From Nitrosomonadales bacterium (GTDB taxonomy: Bacteria > Pseudomonadota > Gammaproteobacteria > Burkholderiales > Gallionellaceae): a stretch of 32,995 nt of DNA. Below the pieces are notes generated by a model, which ran no database searches, was not told the DNA's origin, and was given only the letters and a program-made list of their open reading frames with translations. The stretch is from contig JACRAQ010000002.1 of the NCBI GenBank assembly GCA_016213335.1, positions 1 to 32,995 on the forward strand. Direction: 5' to 3'. Within the stretch, counting starts at the first letter, position 1; each line of letters opens with the position of its first letter. Shown here in pieces: positions 17,991 to 26,223 of the stretch. The position numbers were made by a program, and so were the translations under genes.

Positions 17991-18121
17991 CGTATTCAAG
18001 CAAAATCGGGCTCCTATGGGATTTCGGTTTGACCGTAGGCGATTACAGATCAGCAATGATCGTAGCCGGATTTGCAAAGCAACAATAAGGGGTCCTCGCA
18101 GACGGGGCTTACTGAATAGAA

Positions 18122-18181
18122 GGTCAGATGGCAGGATGAAATACCGCAATACACCTGACCGATTGGGGCTCACCCCAATTT
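18122..18181. other. Structured spacer with possible weak terminator hairpin
   Basis: The 233-base gap between the LIC12162-type gene and the flippase gene holds no convincing gene. Within it GGTCAG (18122-18127) can pair with CTGACC (18155-18160). A seven-base stem ATTGGGG/CCCCAAT with a CTCA loop follows at 18162-18179, with a short T run. The short tail makes this a weak intrinsic terminator at best; it may instead be an RNA structure ahead of the TTG-started flippase gene. Confidence 0.35.
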
Positions 18182-18223
18182 GATCGCGGATAACTCGTTG
18201 CCTCTCATGGCTGGTGTTTCAGA

Positions 18224-19723
18224 TTGACCCTTACACGCCAATATCTTGCCAAACTTGCATCTAATTTGGCTGTCTTTCTCACCGGCTTGATAACGCTGGC
18301 GCTCGTGCCACGCGCCCTCGGCCCGGAAGCATTTGGCCGCTATGAATTTCTGACCAACTTCTTCCTGCAGGTAAAAAGCTTTTTCGATATGGGCACATCC
18401 GCCTGTTTCTACACCCGCCTTTCGCAACGCCAAGGAGATACCGGCTTGGTGGCGTTTTACCACAAGCTGCTGTTCTGGGCATCGGTGCTGATGATTGGCG
18501 GCGCGTTGCTGTTGGCTGGCACGCCGCTCGGCAACCTACTGTGGGTCGGAGAAGGGGCGCTGCTGGTTAGTTTTGCCGCGAGCTACGCTGCAGTGACGTG
18601 GTGGCTGGATACCACCCGCAAAATAGTGGATGCACGGCACCTGACCGTGCGCGGCGAAACGCTTTATGCTTTTTCCCGCATTGTGACAACGCTTATTCTG
18701 GTAGCCATTGTTTGGGGGTGGAGCCTCCGGATTGAGGGATATTTTATTTACCAGATCATCACATTGCTTTTGACTGTAGCGGTGCTGACTCATTTGCTGA
18801 ACAAACACGCATTGCCATCTGCGGACAAAATTGCACCACAACCGGCACGCACTTACATCCGGGAATTCTGGAACTACTCTCACCCTCTTATCGCGCATGC
18901 GTCAGTAGGCATGCTGGTCATCATAGCGGAACGCTGGATATTGCAGACCCAGGCCGGCGCCATTGAACAGGGGTTTTATGGGCTGGCCTCCCAGGTAGCT
19001 GTCATGTGCTTCCTGTTTACCAGCGCCATGACGCAACTCCTGACCCGGGAGTTTGCCGTGGCGTGGGACCAGCAAAACATGGAACGGATGCGCTCCATGT
19101 TTCGCCGCATCATTCCCATGCTTTACGCGGTGGCGGCCTATTTCTCGGTATTCATTGCCTGCCACGCGGAAGACGTGGTCTGGCTGCTGGGCGGGCAGGC
19201 GTGGAAGGAAGGGGTTCTTGCCATGTCCATCATGGTGCTCTACCCCATGCATCAGACCTACGGTCAATTGAGCGGCTCGGTTTTCTATGCCACCGGACAG
19301 ACCAGGCTTTACCGCAACATCGGTATTACCGGCATGGTGGCTGGGTTGCCGGTGATGCTGTGGCTGGTATTGCCGGTGGAATCTGGCGGGCTAGGCCTCG
19401 GCGCGGCCGGGCTGGTGCTGAAGATGGTGGTGCTTCAGTTCATTTTGGTGAACGTGCAACTGTGGTTCAACACCCGCCTGCTATCGTTGAGCTTCTGGAA
19501 GCTACTTGCCCACCAGTTGGTCGTGCCGGCAGTCTTTCTGGCATGCGTCTTTGCCGGCTCCACGCTGGTATCGTTTCCCGGCTTGCCGAGGCTGGGCCAG
19601 TTTCTGCTTACCGGGATGGCGTATACCTTCCTTGTAGTCGTAATAATTCTGTTGATCCCCCAGCTTGCCGGATTGCAGCGGGGTGAGATTGGAGCGGCTG
19701 CGCGCAAGGTATGGGGCAAATGA
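18224..19723 (+). CDS. wzx: Wzx-type polysaccharide flippase (MOP superfamily)
   Basis: A 499-residue protein with about 12 to 14 hydrophobic segments. LTLALVPRALGPEAFGRYEF near the N-terminus is the usual first helix and loop of Wzx/RfbX-like exporters. It would move undecaprenyl-pyrophosphate-linked repeat units from the cytoplasmic to the periplasmic face. The only sensible start is the TTG at 18224, since upstream ATG codons are out of frame. It is separated from the preceding genes by 233 bases, more than elsewhere in the cluster, so it may have its own promoter. No Wzy polymerase was recognised beside it. It is the last clear polysaccharide gene before the interruption at 19790-24386. 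Confidence 0.88.
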   Translation: MTLTRQYLAKLASNLAVFLTGLITLALVPRALGPEAFGRYEFLTNFFLQVKSFFDMGTSACFYTRLSQRQGDTGLVAFYHKLLFWASVLMIGGALLLAGTPLGNLLWVGEGALLVSFAASYAAVTWWLDTTRKIVDARHLTVRGETLYAFSRIVTTLILVAIVWGWSLRIEGYFIYQIITLLLTVAVLTHLLNKHALPSADKIAPQPARTYIREFWNYSHPLIAHASVGMLVIIAERWILQTQAGAIEQGFYGLASQVAVMCFLFTSAMTQLLTREFAVAWDQQNMERMRSMFRRIIPMLYAVAAYFSVFIACHAEDVVWLLGGQAWKEGVLAMSIMVLYPMHQTYGQLSGSVFYATGQTRLYRNIGITGMVAGLPVMLWLVLPVESGGLGLGAAGLVLKMVVLQFILVNVQLWFNTRLLSLSFWKLLAHQLVVPAVFLACVFAGSTLVSFPGLPRLGQFLLTGMAYTFLVVVIILLIPQLAGLQRGEIGAAARKVWGK

Positions 19724-19739
19724 GCGATCAGGATTGCTG

Positions 19740-19774
19740 GATGATAATCGTCCATTGAATGGATGATTATCATC
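19740..19774. promoter_or_regulatory. Palindromic operator-like element upstream of the AAA/DUF4143 gene
   Basis: Two 17-base arms (19740-19756 and 19758-19774) are inverted copies with one mismatch and a one-base centre. The second arm covers the promoter spacer, and the centre falls within the -35 box. Such placement suggests a repressor or autoregulatory site. It could also form a hairpin at the end of the flippase transcript, but no T run follows. Confidence 0.6.
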
Positions 19775-19783
19775 TGATACAAT
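19755..19783 (+). promoter_or_regulatory. Sigma-70-like promoter for the AAA/DUF4143 gene
   Basis: TTGAAT (19755-19760) and TACAAT (19778-19783) are separated by exactly 17 bases. The expected start of transcription, six to seven bases after the -10, falls at about 19789-19791, on the ATG at 19790. This implies a leaderless message. Confidence 0.6.
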
Positions 19784-19789
19784 TTCAAT

Positions 19790-21040
19790 ATGTACACTAG
19801 GCATATTCTCCCGCTACTCAATGAAGCGCTCGCAGACACGCCCGTCGTATTGCTGAATGGCGCGCGTCAAACCGGGAAAAGCACGCTGGTTCAATCACTA
19901 TCTGCCGAAAACAACCGCCGCTATTTAACGCTGGATGATCATGTCACGCTGGCGGCTGCCAAGAGTGATCCTGACGGGTTTATTGCCGGCATCAATGGCC
20001 CTGTTACTCTGGACGAGGTGCAGCGGGTACCGGAACTTTTCCTCGCCATTAAAGCATCTGTAGATCGTGATCGTAGCCCCGGGCGATTTTTGCTGACAGG
20101 TTCGGCTAATGTCCTGCTATTGCCCGGCATCGCCGATTCGCTGGCGGGGCGCATGGAAATATTATCGCTTTGGCCATTGTCGAATGCTGAAATAGCCGGC
20201 GCACCGACCATCAATCTCGCCGACTGGCTATTTGACGGGCCAATCAACGCATTGGGTATATCTCCATGCGACCGCGTCCAACTGATTGAAAAATTGCTGT
20301 GTGGCGGATACCCGGAAGTGGTTAGCCGCAATACGCCAAGGCGGCGAGCAGCATGGTTTAACAGCTACCTGCAAGCCATCATGCAACGCGACGTGCGTGA
20401 TTTGGCCAATGTTGAGCAACTGACTGAAATTCCGAATTTAATCCAACTGCTGTCCACACGTAGCGCGAGCCTGCTGAATTTCGCTGAAATCTCCCGATCC
20501 AGCGGGCTATCGCAAACGACGCTCAAGCGTTATTTCAGCCTGCTGGAAACTTTGTTTCTGGTGTATCGCTTACCGGCATGGGAGCGCAATTTGGGTAAGC
20601 GTTTGGTAAAAGCTCCCAAGGTGTTCTTGCTGGATAGTGGTCTGTTGGCTCACCTGGTTGAACTGTCACTGGAACGATTGACTATTGAAGCGGGTTTGCC
20701 CGGTAGTCTGGTTGAAACCTTTGTGTTGGGTGAATTACTCAAACATCTCGCCTTCTCCGAAAGGCAACTGACTCTGTGGCATTACCGTACACAATCCAAT
20801 ATCGAAGTTGATTTCATTCTGGAAAACAGGCTGGGCAAACTAACAGGTATCGAGGTCAAGGCGAGCCATAGCGTAGGCAGCAAAGACTTCAACGGCATGC
20901 GCCATTTGAAGGAAACCGAACCGCAACTTTTTCAGCGCGGTATCGTACTCTACAGTGGCCGCGAAATAGTGCCATTCGGCGCCGATCTGTTTGCAGTGCC
21001 TTTATCGGTGTGGTGGGCGCTTAACGCTCCCGCCGCCTGA
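19790..21040 (+). CDS. AAA ATPase with DUF4143 domain
   Basis: A 416-residue protein. MYTRHILPLLNEALADTPVV leads into the Walker A motif NGARQTGKST (K30), and TLDEVQRVP carries the Walker B acidic pair (D75, E76). GRFLLTGSANVLLL is the sensor region. The C-terminal DUF4143 part (from about residue 190) includes the winged-helix-like SLLNFAEISRSSGLSQTTLKRYFSLLE and the nuclease-like EVDFILENRLGKLTGIEVKAS. This combination is widespread in bacteria and archaea, is horizontally mobile, and has no settled function. It has its own promoter and terminator and is unrelated to sugar synthesis, so it is probably an insertion at this locus. Confidence 0.92.
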   Translation: MYTRHILPLLNEALADTPVVLLNGARQTGKSTLVQSLSAENNRRYLTLDDHVTLAAAKSDPDGFIAGINGPVTLDEVQRVPELFLAIKASVDRDRSPGRFLLTGSANVLLLPGIADSLAGRMEILSLWPLSNAEIAGAPTINLADWLFDGPINALGISPCDRVQLIEKLLCGGYPEVVSRNTPRRRAAWFNSYLQAIMQRDVRDLANVEQLTEIPNLIQLLSTRSASLLNFAEISRSSGLSQTTLKRYFSLLETLFLVYRLPAWERNLGKRLVKAPKVFLLDSGLLAHLVELSLERLTIEAGLPGSLVETFVLGELLKHLAFSERQLTLWHYRTQSNIEVDFILENRLGKLTGIEVKASHSVGSKDFNGMRHLKETEPQLFQRGIVLYSGREIVPFGADLFAVPLSVWWALNAPAA

Positions 21041-21114
21041 ACGAATGCAGGATTTCTGATGGAACTACTAGCCTACCCCGTCATTCCGAACGCATGTGAG
21101 GAATCTTGCAAATC

Positions 21115-21132
21115 GCCCGCTGCGCGGGTTTT
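21115..21132 (+). terminator. Intrinsic terminator after the AAA/DUF4143 gene
   Basis: CCCGC (21116-21120), a TGC loop and GCGGG (21124-21128) are followed by TTTT. It lies 75 bases after the stop codon. Confidence 0.55.
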
Positions 21133-21180
21133 AGCATTACACAGTAGCCAGTCATTTTGGCGACATTGCATCGTTGCATC

Positions 21181-21274
21181 GTTCCCATGCTCTGCGTGGG
21201 AACACTAGCCGTGCCGCTCTGCGGTACGGGACGCGGAGCGTCCCCAGATGCGTTCCCACGGAGACCGTGGGAAC
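21181..21274. repeat. Composite palindromic repeat (REP/BIME-like)
   Basis: Three hairpins occur in a row. GTTCCCATGC (21181) pairs with GCGTGGGAAC (ending 21203). GGGACGC (21228) pairs with GCGTCCC (ending 21244). GTTCCCACGG (21252) pairs with CCGTGGGAAC (ending 21274). The first and last share the same GTTCCCA...TGGGAAC core. This is the well-known style of dispersed intergenic palindrome in proteobacterial genomes. It lies in a 463-base gap (21041-21503) that otherwise contains a terminator, a short GTCATTCCGAACGC-type repeat near 21080 and the element at 21359-21436, and no gene. Confidence 0.75.
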
Positions 21275-21358
21275 GAGAAGAGCGTCAAGTGTCGCCTATA
21301 TTTCTGACTTATGAGTAATCCAGAATTCCTCAGTTGGAAGCGAACCACTCAAGGGCAA

Positions 21359-21436
21359 CCCTCATCCCCAGCCCTTCCCCCGCCTTGGGAAGGGAGCAAA
21401 GCCCCTCTCCCTCCGTGAGAGGGGTGGGGGTGAGGG
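21359..21436. repeat. Palindromic repeat able to form a three-way junction
   Basis: The outer arms 21359-21370 and 21425-21436 pair with one G-T mismatch. Inside, CCCTTCCC (21372-21379) pairs with GGGAAGGG (21387-21394), and CCCCTCTC (21402-21409) pairs with GAGAGGGG (21417-21424). Every arm of the element is used. The CCCTCTCCC...GGGGTGAGGG pattern is a familiar dispersed intergenic repeat in proteobacteria, probably mobilised by a transposase-like helper elsewhere in the genome. Confidence 0.75.
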
Positions 21437-21503
21437 AGAGCAGCATCCAGCTTGCCACAGAGCGTGAATACCACAATGCAACTACGTTTTCCAGGTTAAT
21501 GCT

Positions 21504-24386
21504 GTGAATAATTTCATTGCCCGATTTGGCGCCACTCTTCGCGGGGAAGTTCATGCGGACTTGCTGTCGCGCGGTCTCTACGCCACCGATGCCAGCATGT
21601 ATCAGATGCTGCCGCTGGCTGTGGTTACTCCGCTGGATCGCGACGATACGGTAGCAGCGGTCAGGCTCTGCGCTGAACTGGGTTTGCCTCTGCTGGCCCG
21701 TGGCGGAGGCACCAGCCTGACCGGCCAATCCGTGGGCGAGGCAGTTATTCTGGATGTTTCCAGACATCTGACCCGTGTGCTGGAGTTGAATCTGGAAGAA
21801 GGATGGGTGCGGGTGGAGCCGGGTGTAGTATGCGGCGAACTCAATGTGCTGCTGAAACCGCATGGCGTGCATTTTGCGCCCGACCCGGCCACGGCCAGCC
21901 GCGCCAATATCGGCGGCATGATCGCCAACAATGCGGCGGGCATGCGCTCGGTGCGCTATGGCATGACCATTGACCATGTGCTGGCGCTCGATCTGGCACT
22001 GGCCACGGGCGAAGTGCTGAGCCTGGGGCCACTGGACAGGCAACAACTGGCCGCCAAGTGCGCACTGCCTGACCGTGAAGGCGACATCTACCGCGGCCTG
22101 CGCGACTTGATGCAACATGCAGACGAGATTCGCGCCCGCTACCCCAAAGTAATCCGCCGTTCGGGCGGCTATGCGCTGGATGCACTGGCCAATGCGGACC
22201 CCCTGAACCTGGCCAAGCTGATCTGCGGCAGCGAAGGTACGCTGGGCGTGATACTGGAAGCCAGGCTGCGCCTTACTCCGCTGCCCCGCCACAGCGCTGT
22301 CTGCCTCGCGCATTTCGACAGCCTTGATGCCGGCCTGCGCGCGGCTGCACCCATTGTGGCTGACAGCCCCTCGGCGGTGGAGCTGATTGATGGCGTCATC
22401 CTGCGCCAGGCAAAGATGCATCCACTCACGCGTGACATTTGCTCACTGATTCATGGCGACCCGGCATCCGTGCTGGTGATCGAAGTGCAGGGCGAGAATT
22501 CCGATGCCGTGGCAGCGCATATCCACCGCATTGCCGATAGTCTTGCGGGCCGTGCCTATGCCGCACCGGTGATGACCGACTCCGACGACATCCGGGATGT
22601 CTGGCAGTTGCGTGCCAGCGCGCTGGGCCTGATGACCACCGTGCAGGGCCCTAGAAAACCCGTGCCCTATATCGAGGACGCGGCAGTACCCCCCGAGGCG
22701 CTGGCCGACTATGTGGCCGAAGTGCTGGCGGTCTGCCGCAAGCATGGCCAGCCCGTGTCCATGTTCGGCCACGCCAGCGTCGGGTTGATCCACATCCGCC
22801 CCCTGCACGACCTGCACCAGAGCGCCGACATCGCACGCATGGCGCAGATTCAGGAAGAGGTTTTTCCTTTGGTGCAGAAATACGGCGGGTCATGGAGCGG
22901 CGAGCACGGCGATGGCATAGTCCGCGGCGGCTTCAACCGGCGATTTTTCGGCGATCAGCTCTACGGCGCATTTTGCGAAGTAAAGCGGCTGTTTGACCCG
23001 GAAGGCCGGATGAACCCGGGCAAGGTGATTGGCACGCCGCCCCTGGATAGCCATCTGCGCTTCGGGTCTGGCTACAAACCATTGCCCGTCAAGAGCCTGT
23101 TTCATTATCGTGCAGAGGGCGGCATGCTGGCGGCTGCGGAGCAGTGTACCGGCGTGGGCGACTGCCGCAAGCCGCAGGGCGGGGTAATGTGTCCGTCCTA
23201 TGCCGCTACCCGTGAAGAGATTCACAGCACCCGCGGGCGCGCCAATGCCCTGCGCCTTGCGCTGACCGGGCAGCTTGAGCCCGAAGCAATAAGCAGCGAT
23301 GAGCTGAAGGCGGTGATGGATCTGTGTCTGGCATGCAAGGGTTGCAAGGGCGAATGCCCGAACAGCGTGGATATGGTGCGCCTCAAATCCGATGTGCTGC
23401 ACCAGCACCAAAAGCGTCACGGGGTTCCGTTGCGGGCACGATTTTTTGGGCATCTGCCCGGCCTTGCCCGGTTGGCATCCGGCCCGCAGGCCCCGCTGGT
23501 CAATGTCCTGATGGGCAGCACACCCATGCGCGGCTTGATGGGAAAAGTGCTGGGCGTTGATCCCATGCGTCCGCTGCCGCCGTATGCAAGCCAGCGCCTG
23601 AGTAAATGGTTTGCGCAGCGCCCCTCCAGTAGCGCCGTTGCGGGGAAGAATTGCAGGCCCCGTGTTGTGCTTTTCAACGACACCTATACCGAGCACTACC
23701 TGCCGCAAGTAGGGCGTGCGGCCATCGAGGTTCTTGAAGCGGCGGGCTATCGGGTTGATCTGGCCACCCTGGGTGACAGCCAGCGCAGCGCCATCTCTCA
23801 GGGGTTGCTCGATCAGGCCAGGCGCGATGGCATCCGGCTGTTCCAGCGGCTGGATGAGATGCTTGCGGACAATACGCCGCTGCTGGTCTGCGAGCCCAGT
23901 TGCGCCACAGCGCTGGCCGACGATCTTCCGGATCTGCTGAATGACGCCGAGCTGGCCCGGCGTGTTGCCCGTCGCGTCCGGATGCTGGATTGTTTTCTGG
24001 AACAGGAGCTGGCCTCCGGTCGCTGCACACTGCCCTGGAAAATACCGGAGACAGATGCACCCCGGCATTTTCTGGTGCATGGCCATTGTCACCAGAAAAC
24101 TCTGGATGGGGGCCGCTGGACCCACCGGCTGCTGGCCCGTATTCCCGGTGCAACCGTGGCAGACAGCGAAGCCGGTTGTTGCGGCATGGCGGGCGCATTT
24201 GGCTATGAGATTGAACATGCCGGATTTTCGCGTAAAATCGCCAGCCAGCGATTGTTGCCACGCCTGGGCAAAATCAGTGGCGAGACTCGCGTGGTGGCCA
24301 ATGGTTTTTCCTGTCGCCATCAGATTGCCGATCTGGGTGGGCGGCAGCCCAGCCATGTGGCGGAACTGATTCGGGAATTTTTGTAA
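21504..24386 (+). CDS. FAD-linked oxidoreductase fused to Fe-S/CCG domains (D-2-hydroxyacid dehydrogenase, YdiJ/GlcD-GlcF type)
   Basis: A 960-residue fusion. The N-terminal FAD_binding_4 domain has LARGGGTSLTGQSVG (about 64-78) and PDPATASRANIGGMIANNAAG. A FAD-oxidase C domain follows, with GHASVGLIHIRP and WSGEHGDGIVRG, and it ends at LFDPEGRMNPGKVI. The ferredoxin part has CTGVGDCRK...MCPSY and CLACKGCKGECP. Two cysteine-rich CCG-type modules follow (CEPSCATAL, GHCHQKTL, EAGCCGMAGAFG). Such enzymes oxidise D-lactate, D-2-hydroxyglutarate or glycolate and pass electrons to quinone or cytochrome. The start is a GTG at 21504. The exact substrate is not predictable. It looks like a housekeeping gene and is GC-rich, unlike the next operon. 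Confidence 0.92.
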   Translation: MNNFIARFGATLRGEVHADLLSRGLYATDASMYQMLPLAVVTPLDRDDTVAAVRLCAELGLPLLARGGGTSLTGQSVGEAVILDVSRHLTRVLELNLEEGWVRVEPGVVCGELNVLLKPHGVHFAPDPATASRANIGGMIANNAAGMRSVRYGMTIDHVLALDLALATGEVLSLGPLDRQQLAAKCALPDREGDIYRGLRDLMQHADEIRARYPKVIRRSGGYALDALANADPLNLAKLICGSEGTLGVILEARLRLTPLPRHSAVCLAHFDSLDAGLRAAAPIVADSPSAVELIDGVILRQAKMHPLTRDICSLIHGDPASVLVIEVQGENSDAVAAHIHRIADSLAGRAYAAPVMTDSDDIRDVWQLRASALGLMTTVQGPRKPVPYIEDAAVPPEALADYVAEVLAVCRKHGQPVSMFGHASVGLIHIRPLHDLHQSADIARMAQIQEEVFPLVQKYGGSWSGEHGDGIVRGGFNRRFFGDQLYGAFCEVKRLFDPEGRMNPGKVIGTPPLDSHLRFGSGYKPLPVKSLFHYRAEGGMLAAAEQCTGVGDCRKPQGGVMCPSYAATREEIHSTRGRANALRLALTGQLEPEAISSDELKAVMDLCLACKGCKGECPNSVDMVRLKSDVLHQHQKRHGVPLRARFFGHLPGLARLASGPQAPLVNVLMGSTPMRGLMGKVLGVDPMRPLPPYASQRLSKWFAQRPSSSAVAGKNCRPRVVLFNDTYTEHYLPQVGRAAIEVLEAAGYRVDLATLGDSQRSAISQGLLDQARRDGIRLFQRLDEMLADNTPLLVCEPSCATALADDLPDLLNDAELARRVARRVRMLDCFLEQELASGRCTLPWKIPETDAPRHFLVHGHCHQKTLDGGRWTHRLLARIPGATVADSEAGCCGMAGAFGYEIEHAGFSRKIASQRLLPRLGKISGETRVVANGFSCRHQIADLGGRQPSHVAELIREFL

Positions 24387-24411
24387 TGCACCCTCTAGCG
24401 AGCTGCCCCAT

Positions 24412-24531
24412 ATGCCAAAGGCTCTGATCACCACCGTCCCCTTCGGAGATAAAATCGTTTGCCTTGCTGGTTTTGCGCGTTTAGTCTGGCGCAGTAGAGA
24501 GTTTCAGTCCTCTGCTACCAGGCTGCGCTAA
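24412..24531 (+). pseudogene. Remnant of a D-2-hydroxyacid dehydrogenase N-terminus
   Basis: The ATG at 24412 encodes MPKALITTVPFGDK, which resembles the first strand and loop of phosphoglycerate-dehydrogenase-like NAD enzymes. After codon 14 the similarity ends abruptly and the frame stops at 24531. No ribosome-binding site is visible. I infer that most of a dehydrogenase gene was deleted just ahead of the aldolase operon, leaving its first 14 codons (24412-24453). Because the match is short, chance remains possible. The rest of the gap to 24585 contains a hairpin (GCGCAG at 24489 with CTGCGC at 24523) and no other gene. Confidence 0.45.
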
Positions 24532-24585
24532 CTCATCTACTTTCGGCAGGCGATAGTTCAGTTTGCTGATAATTTAAGGGTTCAC

Positions 24586-26199
24586 ATGACCATCAAGCTC
24601 CTTGATTGCACCCTCCGCGACGGGGGTTACTACAACAACTGGGACTTCGAGCCGAGCACAGTGCATAAGTATCTAGTTGCCATGGCATCTTCTGGTGTTG
24701 ATATGGTCGAGATTGGTTTTCGGCTGAAACCGGCAAACACCTTTCTCGGGGCGTTTGCCTATTCCACCGATGATTATCTTGCTGCTTTAAACGTCCAAAC
24801 AACATTGAAGCTGGCGGTCATGATCAACGCTTCTGAATTTGTGGCGGAACCCAGAGGGGGGGCGAGTGCGGTGGATACCTATTTTGCGCCCGCTGCACTA
24901 TCGCCAGTCAGCATGGTGCGAATAGCACTGCGCGTCCGCGATGTCGCCTCAGCAAAACATATCGCATTACGACTACGGGAATTGGGTTACACACTTGCGG
25001 TCAATCTGATGCAGATCGATTCGCTGAATAAAGAGGAAATAATTTCTGCTGCGAAAGAGATCGCATCGTGGGGTGCGGTAGACGTTCTGTATTTTGCAGA
25101 TTCCCTAGGAAACCTGGAACCTGAGTCCACTAGGCAAATCATCAGGGTACTTGACTCGGTTTGGCCAGGAGAACTGGGCTTTCACTCCCATGACAACAAG
25201 GGGCAGGCTTTTGTGAACTGCTTGGCCGCTGCGGACTCAGGCGTTACTTGGCTGGACGCAACGATACTTGGCATGGGGCGCGGCGCTGGCAATGTTCGTA
25301 CAGAAAATCTGCTGATCGAACTCGAAAAGAGAAAGCTGGGCACATACAACGTGCAGTCGTTATATCCCCTCGTACTGGAAGATTTTGCCGCACTTCATAA
25401 ACAATATGGCTGGGGAGCCAATCTGTTTTACCACCTGTCCGCAGTTGAAGGCATACACCCGACTTATGTCCAGGAACTCCTGGCTTCTGATCGATATTCG
25501 CCAGATGAGATACTCTCCGCACTGAAATACCTGAGTGGCACAGAGGCGCGCTCATATAACCCCGGCGCATTGGGAGCAGCGGTTCGCGGCGCTGATCCGG
25601 GGGGTGAGGGTACTTGGCATGCAGGCGGATGGGCGCAAGGCCGGAGCGTATTAATCATTGGCTCGGGAGCCTCAACTGCGCAGCACATGGGTACCATCGA
25701 GCAATATATCCGGCGCAAACAGCCCATTGTACTGTGCCTTAATATCAATCGTGCAGTGCCGACCGATCTGGTGAGTGCTTACGTGGCTTGCCACGAGTCG
25801 CGCATCCTTATCGAGGCGCATCATTATTGTGAACTGGGCAGGCCGGTTATTCTTCCGTTGGCCCGGGTTCCTAAAGGGGTACGTGCCTTGCTGAAAGGGG
25901 TAGAGGTGCTGGATTACGGATTGCGCCTATCCGACAAACGTGTCGAGGTAGGGAATACGGGATGCGTTTTGCCTACAACGTTAGCGGCTGCTTATGCCAT
26001 TGCCATTGCAACGGCAGCCGGGGCAGAACGGATATTGATGACGGGCATTGACGGTTATGCAGCCGGCGATCCGAGGCAAGAAGAAATGATCGAGGCGCTG
26101 GAGCATTACCAACGCGTGGATAAAGCCATACCGATAATGGCGATTACACCAACAACTTATCCCATCATGCAGCGCTCAATATATGAGCCTAATCTTTAA
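24586..26199 (+). CDS. HMGL/DmpG-type aldolase with extra C-terminal domain
   Basis: A 537-residue protein. The N-terminal 300 residues form a DRE-TIM barrel: LLDCTLRDGGYYNNW (5-19, with R11 and D12), GFHSHDNKGQAF with the metal pair H200/H202, and GMGRGAGNVRTE (229-240). This resembles 4-hydroxy-2-oxovalerate aldolase and HMG-CoA lyase relatives, which make or break C-C bonds next to pyruvate or acyl-CoA enolates. From about residue 353 a second Rossmann-like domain (VLIIGSGASTAQH, later RILMTGIDGYAAGD) of unknown role is attached. The ATG at 24586 follows TAAGGG. It starts a five-gene unit that ends with KdsB, so a role in building a deoxy-sugar acid is likely. Confidence 0.85.
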   Translation: MTIKLLDCTLRDGGYYNNWDFEPSTVHKYLVAMASSGVDMVEIGFRLKPANTFLGAFAYSTDDYLAALNVQTTLKLAVMINASEFVAEPRGGASAVDTYFAPAALSPVSMVRIALRVRDVASAKHIALRLRELGYTLAVNLMQIDSLNKEEIISAAKEIASWGAVDVLYFADSLGNLEPESTRQIIRVLDSVWPGELGFHSHDNKGQAFVNCLAAADSGVTWLDATILGMGRGAGNVRTENLLIELEKRKLGTYNVQSLYPLVLEDFAALHKQYGWGANLFYHLSAVEGIHPTYVQELLASDRYSPDEILSALKYLSGTEARSYNPGALGAAVRGADPGGEGTWHAGGWAQGRSVLIIGSGASTAQHMGTIEQYIRRKQPIVLCLNINRAVPTDLVSAYVACHESRILIEAHHYCELGRPVILPLARVPKGVRALLKGVEVLDYGLRLSDKRVEVGNTGCVLPTTLAAAYAIAIATAAGAERILMTGIDGYAAGDPRQEEMIEALEHYQRVDKAIPIMAITPTTYPIMQRSIYEPNL

Positions 26200-26223
26200 A
26201 AAACGAAAAGCGGAGTGAAAACG

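Noticed and set aside
18038-18067. Imperfect hairpin in the gap before the flippase gene (GGC...GATC/GATC...GCC)
   Set aside because: Bulges and lack of a T tail make a regulatory role unsupported.
21330-22421. Minus-strand frame of 363 codons
   Set aside because: Opposite the start of the same dehydrogenase and running into the palindromic repeat; no domain seen.
22890-24434. Open frame of 514 codons on the minus strand
   Set aside because: It lies opposite the clearly identified FAD/Fe-S dehydrogenase and has no recognisable motif; it is a shadow of GC-rich codon use.
24480-24550. Possible complete tRNA gene on the minus strand
   Set aside because: Only D-arm-like and anticodon-like pieces are seen; no T loop, no acceptor stem pairing and no CCA end.
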